DNA of 64,000 nucleotides from Phoronis australis (taxonomy: Eukaryota > Phoronida > Phoronidae), in NCBI GenBank assembly GCA_002633005.1, contig NMRA01000333.1:405126-469125 (forward strand). Reading direction: 5' to 3'. The notes under the pieces are model-generated. The model was given only the letters and a program-made list of their open reading frames with translations, ran no database searches and was not told the origin of the DNA. Shown here piece after piece: positions 36,001 to 48,000 of this stretch; position 1 is the first letter of the stretch; each line of letters opens with the position of its first letter. The translations under genes and the position numbers were made by a program.

Positions 36001-39000
36001 TTGATAATAAGGGCATCGTACGTGAAAAATAAATATGTTTTTCCACCACAAAGTTTGGTAAGTAGTTCGTTTAAGAATTAGTAGAAACACTGCTGTTATG
36101 CCATGGTCAGGCGCATTCGGAAATTTAATGAAAGAAGCCGAAAATGTTAGCGGCAATGAAATGCATCAAAGATCGATTGTGCATTATTCCATGTTCACGT
36201 GACATGTTGACATGTCATCTAGAGGGCTGTTCTCGGTTAGGGTACTTTTGAAATCGATTTGGCAGCCGACAACCAAATAACGTCATATTCACACGAATTG
36301 CTTTATATTTGTCAGGTATCTGCCGAGAAGAGTGAACAAACTCAGCTCGCATGCGTTTCAAATTCCAGGTCACATTTTACCACTTGATACAAGATGGCAA
36401 AAATCTCAGCTCGCATTTACAAATTTGCGACCTGCAGCTCGTTATGTCGAGCCCTGATAATCATCATGTTTCATTTAATTTTCCCAATTTTAGTGTACAA
36501 ATCTGTATTTCATGTAGTCATTTTTGCCATTTTTGTTTAGTGTGCAGGGATATACTTAGCCACTCTCCCAGTCGCCAATGCAAGTAAAAATGGTGCTGGG
36601 CGAGCAGAAGATGACTTGCCGGTCACCCACGTGGCGAGCGAATTTTCAGAGCGCAAAAGCACAATATCGTTTCCCAGATGAACATGAATAAGTTTCCTCC
36701 TCGTGCTGTTTTTAGCATGAATTTAAGGTTCAGTTTGGTCAGCGTGTCGATGCTCTGGCAGTAAAAAACATTGGCGCTGTGCGATCCCAGCGATTCAGTA
36801 GATGTCACCCATTGTGCGATTCGTTTAGACACAAGATCACAGTGTGTAGTCGTGCACAAGAGAATTTAGTGGACTAGTCTGAAACGAAGAAAAGGGGGGG
36901 AAAGGTGGAAGACTAGTCCATGTATTCACAGCAAGTGAAATATCCTATTTCTTGGAACTGATTTCTTATTGTCCTAATAAGTGCCCATACCCGTATAAAC
37001 GCCCCCCACTCGTTTTCAGACTTTGCTAAAATAAATGCACAGTCCATGAACGTGTACATATGTGAAAAATGCCTTACCTATTCTAAAATTATATAGTTAT
37101 GTCTTCAATTTATTAGTAGGCAATTCAATTTGTGACGGATGCACAATCACAGAACATTTTGATCAATTGCTAAAAAAATGTTCATGCTAAGAAAATAATT
37201 AATACATCACTTGATAGGTCTCACCGATAGCTTTCAAAGCATGTATAAACTTTTCCCCTATCTTTTAATCTGACTGAGAAAATTGCCTTTAAAGGGGTGT
37301 GACGGACGTACGCAGAGAATTTGAATTTTAAAAAAAAAAAATTAACGTGAATTTTCTGTGAGTTGCATTAAGTTACTATTTTTTGTTTTATATGATGATA
37401 TAGTAGAATGTTTGCAAGGTACAACACACTAATTTTTTGGTCATATCTTTTGAGAAATTTTTGTCAGACAGATCGATAGAAGTTGAGTTTGTGTGACGGA
37501 CATACGTGTTGGATGTACCGTCTGAATTTCTAGTATTAAATTGTTTGTTGTGACTAAGATATCAACTTAAAATGATTCAAGCTTTTGCAGTATTTAAGCT
37601 ACATTGGTCTTTTGTTACTAATTCCATGTTTTTTAATTAAAATGTACCGACTGACCTTTCATACGTAATCATCACAGGTAGGCCTATACTAGGAATATAC
37701 TGTAGGATTTTAACTTTTCAATACATTTGATTAAAGATATAAAACAACCCCTAAAATCTTCACTTCCCTTTGAAGATGGTAAGCCATATAGATGCAAATG
37801 AGAGTGATAATCATTTTGTATTTGACAACTACTAGTTACCAGGAAAACCTGTTTTTATGTGTTAAATAGAATACTAATTCAAAACCAATAAATAAATGTG
37901 AATGTCAAAATATAAAATCTGAAATAAAATTTTAAAACATTACTAACCACTGTCATAAAAACACATTTTAATTAATTGTTTTTTTTTTAATTAGAGCTTG
38001 CCCTAAGCTTGCATAAAATTATTCTCTGGACCATGTCGTTGGTGGTTCTGATGAATGCCATGTAAGTAATAATCATGGGTTTTTAAAAAGTAACGGGACT
38101 TTAGTATCTTCTTAAAACAAAGTGTGAAGCATGGTTTAGACAACATCGACTTTTGGCATTCATATTCAAATCACCTGTGCTGTCTGTGAAAGTAAGACAT
38201 TTTTTAATTAATTGAACATTCGGACAGGTATTCATTCTTCTCCCAGTTGCATCTGTTCTTTCGGTGGTCTCCAACAATTTCCTCTATCATTTCTAAACGC
38301 CAATTTAATCTCCTGGAAGCTCAGCAGAAAGAAAATTAGTCTAATTCTTAAAAAGATTGAGGAATCAAAAATACGTAAGATGAAACAATATAATCATTTA
38401 CTTTGAATCATTTCATACAAGCCACCCAATGACCCAATACACTGAAAAACACAAAAGGGTGAATACAATTAGTGAGGCTGTGACAAAAATGCCCAATAAA
38501 GTAGGTGAAAGGTTCCTACCACTTAAAAATGCCCAGTATAGGCTTCTTCAACATCCAACATATCATAGCAGGTCAGAGCAGAAATAACATGTTGATTCCA
38601 GCACAGTAGCAACTTGACATGTATTCCTTTAGGTCTCTTGTTATTTATACTCTAGAGCACCTTAGGAATTCTTTTGTATGAAGATTTTTGCATCTTGAAT
38701 TTCCCAAAAGCTAAGCATTTCTTTACAAACATGAGGCAACAACCGATAAACAATAAGTTCATTAAATTAGCATTTTGTTTTATTTACATTTTATAATGCG
38801 GGCCTATTGTCTGACTTTAATAAGTGGAATTTCTAGACCTCGAGCGTCGCCGCTATGTCGGTATTTAGCCTTGGCTGTACACTTCAAACTTCCGCAGTGC
38901 TTCTAAAAGAGTGCAAAAGTTTCGCTGATCCTGCGAGGAACGTGTCCCACTATGGTCAGACCTTTCAGAATAGACTCAGCGTACTTGTCAACTGATTGTC

Positions 39001-42000
39001 ATTGTATCTTTCCCGTACAGATCTTCTCCCTCAACAGAAAACCAGATTACTTTGTACAAGTGAAAACCGCGAATCGAAACTTGGCCAGTGTTAATGAGCA
39101 CGTGGCCAAGAAGCGCACGCTAGGGCCTACATATATGTGGGCCTGCTACTCTGGCAAATGAACTCTGGTGACACGCACGTGCTTGCTCACTCAGCACACA
39201 CCTGCAGACTAACTTTAAAACAAACGCATGTGACAACAACATGTGTGTTCATCCAAATTTTTCTTCTGTTGCGGGGTGCGATCTAGCGCAGACTTGGACT
39301 TAATCTGGGGTTAATCCCGACTCCATAGGAACTTAAAAATCCTAAGGACGCTATCTGGAAAACTTGAGGATTTCAGGTAATTTGTTGAGTCGAAACTGTA
39401 TTTTTACTCGAGAATTCAAGTTGCCCTATCGACGATCGCAAGGCAGCGACGCATCAGTCGGCAAGTTTTCGCCCTGGGATGTTATCACATTTGTTTTACA
39501 AAAAGATTGTAATTTAACAACAAAGTTTGATAGCAATACACCACAATTTTGTAGAAAGTCTGTCATAGGTTACAGATACGTCACAGCACATAAATTTGAT
39601 GAATTCTGGCTTCCGATTTAACCCATTATGGAGACCGGGTTTCAACCGCCTTAGGCTACAACAAGCGCCCCTCTCAGTTCCGAAACAAATTTTTCCAAGC
39701 ACCCTGGGTGCTTATTAGGGCGAATACAGTAGCCTTAATAAGTGGTGACATTGACGCACGAAACGATGATTTTTATGCGCCCACATATGTGGACGCATTA
39801 TGCCGTCATCTCCGTACGTCCGTCCGTTCGGGCGGCGTCCATCCGGCGTCCGCTGCTCTATCTCCAAAACCCTTTGACATATGTTCATGAAATTTGGCAC
39901 ATATGTTCCATGAATAGGACGGCGTGAGCGAACTTTCAGTCGGATCCAACTACCGGTATGCCCCCTAGCGGTAATTTTATTTTTTTACGTTAACTTTTGT
40001 ATCTTCAAAAGTCCTTAACGGATTTTCATGAAATTTAATATGTTGGCATCTATTAGTGAGGTGACGCTCTCCTCTCGTTTTCGGATGGATTCGACATAGT
40101 TTGCGCCACCTAGTGGCCATTTTTACTGTTTTCGAGTGTTTTTTTGCATCCACCCCTCTATCAACTAAACCGCTCAAAGGATGATTGTGAAAATTAGCAT
40201 GTATGTGCTTACTATGAAGGAGACGGTTGACGATGATTTTCCGACGATTTCGACTGCTGAGGCGCCTCCTGGTGGCAGTTTTTTTGCGCCTATGGCTGTA
40301 TCTCCTCAACTGTTCGTAGGATCTTTACAAAATTTAGTAAGTATATTTAGAGGATGTTAACAACGGACAAAGACGACTTTTGGACAGATCGGACAACCGG
40401 TGTGCCCTCTAGTGGCAATTTTTTTTTGTTTACGTTTACCTTTGTATCTTCAAAAGACCTTAACGGATTTTCATAAAATTTTAAATTTAGGCATCTATTG
40501 TTGTGATGACGCTATCTATCTGTTTTTGGATGGAATCTAGGTATTTTGCACCATCTAGTGGCCATTTTTGCTGTTTTCAAATCTTGTTTTTGGTGTCCAC
40601 TACTGTATCAACCAAATCATTTGAAAGTTGGCATATATGTTCTCAGTGTGAAGATGACCTTTGATGATGGTGACTGACTACTGTGGCGCCTCCTAGTGGT
40701 AGTTTTGTTTTGCACCCATAGTTGTATCTCTTAAACCCACTGCAGGATCTTTACTAAATTTAGTAAGTGTATTTATATGAAGATAACAACAGACGACGTC
40801 GACTTTCAAGCAGATCCAACAGACACTGTGCCCACTAGTGGCAATTTCATTTTATTCTGTTTTCCTTTGTTTCTCTGAAGTTCGTTGACAGATTTTTATG
40901 AAATATGGCATGTTCCTGTTTTTGGATGGATTGTATGTTTTTGCGCCATCTAGTGGCCATTTTTATGATACAAATAAATAACCCTAAAAGCACACCATTT
41001 GCAATGCATTCGTGGGCGCATTTCAACGCTCTGCATTGCGCTCGTTATTGACACTGGCAGCAAGTTTGTGGTGACAGACGCAAACAGCTGGGCGACTGAA
41101 TTTCGGGCTGGGCGAGTAAATTTTCTGGCTCACTCGTCCAGCTGGCGAGCAGGATTTTGAAATCCCTGATACATATAATCCTGGATATATCCCTGATACA
41201 TATAATCCTGGATATATCCCTGATACATATAATCCTGGATATATCCCTGATACATATAATCCTGGATAAATCCCTGAGCGTCGTCATCGTACTCATCATC
41301 ATCATCATGATTATTGTTTGTCTTTGATTTCACCCTGTGCTGCCCTCTAGCGCGCCTTTATTTTATGTTTGATCCTTCAAAAATTAACCATCGGACGTAT
41401 TGTTTATTTTCAGGAAGCGTGCTGCCGCTAAAGAGCTAATTGAAAAGTACTACTACCAACTCACTGAAGGCTGTGGCAATCCTGAATGTCCCAACCAAGA
41501 TTGTGCTTCAAGCCCAGTGTTCAAACACAAAGAAATAAGCAAGAACGATGCGGCTCTCAAATCTATTGAGCTGTTCAAAAACAAGGCACGTCTTTGCGAT
41601 GCCAAGCCATCGAAAATATCCAAACCCACTGATAAGGTCCTATTGCCTGAAGAACTGCAAGAGGCTGCTGCAACGAGCTCTGTTTGCCCTGCACCTGTAG
41701 CTAGTACATCAGAAAAGCTGATTAGCCCTGTGAAAAGTAGACCTGTGAAAAGTAGCCCTGCCTCAGGTAAGAATTGGTTGCTTGCGATTTTTCATTTTAT
41801 CCTTTGTTGATTTTTCAAATATGTTTGAAATAAGCAAAATTAATATTTTTTTTCATCACAATCAAATTGATGAATTTCCGTGGCATATTTCATGTTATAT
41901 TACTCTTAAGTTCATAAGGGAATCGAGAAAAATGGAGTAGTCGCATAATGAACTTTGATTAGTATTCAGAGTGTACAATAGTTTTTTGGTGCATTTTGTG

Positions 42001-45000
42001 TTTGATTTGTGATGTGAAATTATGGGTTAATTAAGGTAGAACGTTTTTCTAAAGTAACTTACATTCTTAGTTTCAGGTGCCATGGACCAACCCTTTTTGA
42101 CAGAGGAAAAGATGCTGTCTGTAATCGACACATGCTCAAGTACCAAAAACTGGTCACTGCTTATCAGAACAATTGGGCAAGTTTATAATAATCCAGACAT
42201 ATTAAAAAAGTGTTTTCTGAAAGATGACAAGAGTGCCAGTGACCCTGACAAAGACCTAGACTGTGTAGAGACTGCACAGTCTGGTGAGCTGATCAGACAG
42301 AGAAGATATGCGATGGACACTGATGAGATTTCACTGGACCTCGAATCAGTCAGGCGTGTGTATTCAGCCTTGTTCAGTATTCCCAATTTGCCTTTCCAGT
42401 CGGCGTTGATGAATGCTATAACCTACCTATGCGATAGCATGGATATCAGTCTGCGCCATCATGCCAAGATGGTAGAGAGTGATGTGGACTATCTCAATAT
42501 CTTCATCATTCTCACAGAGATTCCCAACCTACACAGCCCCGAGTTCCTTGAAGTCTTACCAGTTATCACCAAAACTTTTGGACTCCTTCCCTTGGTTGCA
42601 CAGTCAAAGCTTGCCCGTGTGTGGTCGCGGTATCCTGCTGACACACTGCGCTCATTAGTAGAGACATTGCAGCAGATGATTATTATCCGTGTGGTCTCGC
42701 ACGAATGGCACCAGCGGAGGCTAGTAAATGATGATATGGGAATAGTTGGTGCGACCAAGGTGTTGAGAATTATCTATTATGCCTCATTATATGGTGGCAG
42801 TAAAGACTTGCCTAGTGTACTTGAGCAGGAGTTGTTTGATGAAGAATATGACAGTGGTTTAAATGACCCCTTTCAGGGGGCGCTAGGGCATGAGCCTAAG
42901 GACAGACCTACTATCAAGGAAGAGCCATTGGGCAAATCTCTGAGTGTGAAACCTCTAGACTGTCGGGAACCTTTGCTGTCATTTGAGAAATTTATCAATG
43001 AACCATTGAATGATAAAATCGAAATGGACCAGGACTTCATGTACTACAAACAGGAGGAGAAGTTTTCATTTTTCAATTATAGTTTTATTCTGACAACTAC
43101 AAACAAAAGTCTAGGAATGTATTTTGATAACCGAATAAGAATGTTGAATGAGCGAAGGACTTCATTGCTGCAGAGTCTCGTTCACGGGTCTCCCACCATG
43201 CCATACTTGCGCCTGAGGATTCGCAGAGATCATGTGATAGATGACGCTCTAGTTGGGGTGAGGAAACATGGCAGGGGATGAATAGAAATAGTGGCAGTAG
43301 TGGTGGGTCAGTTCATGAATAAGCTGATACAGATACAGATACTGATACAGATACTGATACTGATACAGATACAAAATTGGCTGCCACTTGTAAATCAGTG
43401 TCTGACAATCTGAAATTTTTATGAAGTTATGTGCATTTCACAATAACAAGCCTCGTGATTTCCAATACTTATTTGAGGTGAAATTCTTGCAATAGACAGG
43501 AAACAGAATACACACATTCTGGTCCTCCTTCATCCCACTGTTGTGCCAGCATAAGCCTCTTGCAACATTAGCAGTTTTTGTGTCTTTCTACTGTTTTAAT
43601 ATTGCTTAACAAGGCCGAAGTGATATTCAGGGCTTGGAATTTTCCACGGAAACGCGGATTTCCGCTTTTTTCAAATGTGCTTTCCGCTTTTTTTATAATA
43701 TTTCCGCGTAAAAAAATCGGATTTTATATAAAATTTCCGCGGCAAATTCCTTTCTTACCGCGGCGTTGCAGACGACATTCACCTCGGAAAGCGGAAGTTG
43801 CTCTTTATGTTTCGGAGGAACGTAAATTGTCAACATTGCCGGGGCATCTGGGACAGCGTGGTGGGATTTTCAATGGCCCCTCGTGTTATTGTTAAGCACG
43901 GCGACAAATACTACCGCTCTGCAGCCAAAAATGTGTGGGTTGGGAGTGTGGACGGGCGAGCTAAAAGGACGCAGACGCATGCTACTGATGGTGGTAACCT
44001 TTTTTTTTTTTAGTCCCGATTTTTGTCAGGGAAAGGTTTCACATTGACCATTTCAAGGCTGGTTATCGGGCATGATTTGGGCCGTAAAAATTTCAAAGTT
44101 TCCGCGTTTTTTGTCATTGGTCATTCCAAGCCCTGGATATTGCAATTTGTTTGTTATTTCTTTGATGTGAAGAATCACAAAATGCAAACATTGTAGCAGG
44201 TGGGTTTAGTGTAAAAGCAAGTTCAGACACTCATTTTGAAGTTTGGTCTGATCCTAGAAGCTGGTTAACTTAAACCTCCCTGTACTTTGGAATAGGGCAC
44301 TTCGAGAGGGTTGCTATCTGTGGACCTGTAGAGTAAATGCCAAATGTAATGTGATCAAGTAACCTGGATTTCCATGTCACGACACAATCGTAATTCATGT
44401 CATTTGTTTGTGGAATGACGGGGAATTCACTGGATTGTTAGCGTAGTGAAAACACTGTTCTGGTCATTACCCTTCATTTTCATTAGCACAAGTAGTTTCC
44501 ATGTCTAGCAATTCTGTCTTTTTACGTTTAGCTTATACTGTATAATGATGTTAGCAAATAATTCATTTTCACTATATCTTCAAGCTTGAAATGGCAGCTA
44601 TGGACAACCCACAAGACCTAAAGAAGCAACTCTATGTGGAGTTTGATGGTGAGCAGGGCATTGACGAGGGAGGCGTCTCCAAGGAGTTCTTCCAGCTGGT
44701 CATTGAAGAGCTGTTCAATCCTGACTTTGGTGTGTTAACTATAATGTTTATCAGGGCTTTACATAAGCGAATAAACGTTTGAAAATACCAGTGGAAAAAA
44801 TAAAATATGAGTAGAAAATTTACCTCACTCGTATGGTTGCTAAGCTGACGTTCAGGGTTTTTTCTTTTTTTTTGGTCGCCTCTATTAAGGAGCCCAAATC
44901 CGGTAATACGAGTGGCAAATAAGACATCTCATATTTTCAAGCAGAGATTTCCGCTGGCGTCCAACGCTGGTTATTATTTAATTGTATACCATCAATATTA

Positions 45001-48000
45001 AAACGGTCATTTCAAAGCCCCATGCAGCGGTATCTTTGAAACCATTGTTTTGGTTTGTGTTTTTGAGTTAAAACCTTTGAGAGTTAACATGATAAAACCA
45101 CAGACCGGGTGGAGTTCATTAATTACAGGAAGAGTCACTGATTTATTGTGGTGTGAAGCTTGGGATTTTGGCTTGGCCTAATTAATGCTATGTGGGACTT
45201 TATATGGCAGTGTGTGATTGGTTGAATCTGTGTCATGTATTTGTGGAAAGGGACTCTGCTTTATTAATCAATATGCTCTGTTTGATAGTATGGTGAAATC
45301 ATGTACATTTCAGACAAATCGCCAAAAAGTCCCTTTTTATGCGCCCATATGTGGATGCATTATTCCGCCATTCCCGTCCGTACGGTGTCCGCTGCTCTAT
45401 CTCCAGAATCCTTTGACGTATGTTCATCAAATTTTGCATGTCTTCCATTCATGGATGGGGTGGCGTAAGCGAACTTTTGGACGGATTTGACTATCGGTGT
45501 GCCCCCTAGTGGCAATTTTATTTTTTTACGCTGCGGCTTACCTCAGTATCTTCATAGGTCCTCTGCGTATTTTCATAAAATTTGTCATATAGGCATCTAT
45601 TAGCGAGATGACACGATCCTCCCGTTTTTGGTTGGATTCGACGTACTTTGTGGCACCTAGTGGCCATGCTTACTATTTTTGGGTCTTTTTTTGGCGTCAA
45701 CCCCTCTACCAAACCGCTGTAAGGATGATTGTGAAAATTGGCATGTGTGTTCTTACAGAGGATGGCTCGTGATGATTTTCCGACTTTGACTACTGGGGTG
45801 CCTCCTAGTGGCAATTTGTTTTTTTGCGCCCATGGCTATATCTCCTAAACCACTTGCAGGATCTTTACTAAATTTAGCAAGTGTATTTATATGATGTTGA
45901 CAATGGACGACGATCACTTTCGGACGGTTCTTACTACCGGTTTGCCGCCTAGTGGCAATTTTAGTTTTTACATTTACCTTTGTATCTTCAAAGGTCCTCA
46001 ACGGATTTTCATAAAATTTGGAATATACGAATCTATTGGTGAGATGGCGCTATCCTGTTTTCAAATGAAATCGAGGAATTTTGCCATCTAGTTGCCATTT
46101 TTGCTGTTTTTGAGTGTTTTTTGGCATCCACTCCTATGTCAACCAAACCATTCTAAAGATGATTTTGAAAATTGGTGTTCTCAGTGTCAAGAGGACGGTT
46201 GACAATGACGACTTCGACTACTGTGGCGCCTCCTAGTGGTAGTTTTTTTGGGCCCATAGTTGTATCTCCTAAACCTACTGCAGGATCTTTATGAAACGTA
46301 GTAAGTGTATTTATATGAAGTGAACAACAGATGACGATGACTTTCAAGTGGATCCAATGAACGCCCCCTGGTGGCAATTTCATTTTGTTTCCGTTTTCCT
46401 TTGTTTCTCTGAAGTTCCTTGACAGATTTTTATGAAATTTTGTAAATAGCTTTCTATTAAAGAAGTGATGGCATGTTCCCGTTTTCGAATGGATTGGACA
46501 TTTTTGCACCATCTAGTGGCCATTTTATGATACAAATAAACAACCCTAGAAGCACCCTGTTTGCAATGCATTTGTGGGTGCATTTCAATGCTCTGCGTTG
46601 CTCTTGTTTATAGTTCAAGTTTAACATTGTTGTCGGATGCCCACAGTTTTTGGAATTATTATCTTTATTGAATGTAAAAATGAAATTGACTTGTCCACCA
46701 GATTGTGACCTAAAGTGGTAAGATTTTACCATCTGTAAAAGTTTTTTATCAGATTTTGCTGAGGTACGTAGTCAGCATGGCCTAGATTGGTTCTTCTTTT
46801 ACAGTAGTGTTAAATTCTCATCTGTAGCTCATTTGCACTTATAAAGTGAAATTCAACAATTCCACAGAGTACACGAGAGTTCTGAATTGAGATGTCTTCT
46901 AGTTGACAAGATCCTTCTTTGAACGATTCGCTTGATGTGAATGTCCTGTGCTCTTCCTATGTACATGTAGGTATGTTCACGTACGATGATGAAACTAACA
47001 ACTACTGGTTCAACTCGTCTTCGTTTGAGAACGACGCCCAGTTCATGTTGATCGGCATTCTGCTGGGGCTGGCCATCTATAACCATGTGATTCTGGATAT
47101 ACACTTCCCAATGGTCGTCTACAGGAAGTTATTGGGCAAGAGGGGTACACTGGCGGACATGTTCAAATCACACCCGGTACTGTACCGCCCTCTAATTGAT
47201 CTAGGGAAATAGTGCGACATGTGGGATCTTCTTAAGTCATTCACAATTTCATGAGCATCTTATATAACTCTGAATATCTATTTTCCAATCTATATTTAAG
47301 TAGTTACTTGTTATCAAAAAGTTTTGTATAGATTCTAGTTTTCCATTTTCAAAAACAGAAAAATACATTTTATCAGAATTATGTTTTCTTCTGTAAATTA
47401 TGAAATTTCATTGTATTTCAAAATGATTAATAGCATACAAATGATCTGTTAATTGCCTTATTCCGCTAAATATGCCGCAGCTCTGTTTTATTGATGCCTT
47501 GCTCAGCACCACCTTCAGGAACAATGAAAATGTCCGATGCAAAACAATCAACGAACGATTTGTGGTCAAAATGTGTCAGAATTTGATGGTTGGTATTCTC
47601 AGTTTTTGATGATCAAAAGCCAAACGTATGACAGATATGATTGATTTCCGCTATTTAAAATTTGTAATGCGAGTAAGAACTTTAATTCCATTTTCCGTTA
47701 TCGTAGAAAAGAAGCCAGGGTCTCTGTTTATGTTGTTTTATCGCAACATGGCATTGCATACAAATGGTTACGTACACCTACTGCATGACAATGGCTTTGA
47801 AGTAGGTATTTATGACAAGTTTTATGCAAAGAATGCACGCAATATTTTGCCTTCACACAATAAATGGTATTAAGATCAAACATTTATTCAGAAGCCAACT
47901 CCAGCATGTATTATCTTACTGAAAGCCAGTTAAGGTTATCTCCCCATGTAACCACATGGTATTTTGTTATGAAAAAAAGTGTGTCATAATCTTGATTTGG

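Larger units (their letters stand above)
33011..41413 (+). other. UBE3A: UBE3A intron after the start-codon exon (8.4 kb)
   Basis: The largest intron of the locus. It contains a 50-bp tandem repeat, a 2.7-kb hAT-like element, the right arm of the long inverted repeat, a CTCF-motif TIR element, and a 27-bp tandem array. The stretches between these (36457-37094, 38801-39774, 41022-41165) are also probably repeat-derived. They show phrases such as 'cctaataagtgcccatac' (36973) and 'cttattagggcgaatac' (39711) that look like termini of another element. Confidence 0.7.

Noticed and set aside
43798-44013. 71-codon plus frame in the UBE3A intron
   Set aside because: Lies inside the hAT-like MITE and has no transposase motif.
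47177-47212. UBE3A terminating at this exon ([13 protein letters not shown] then stop)
   Set aside because: The downstream exons complete the HECT domain with consistent phases, and the donor at 47177 preserves alignment. Kept only as a finding about a duplicated segment.
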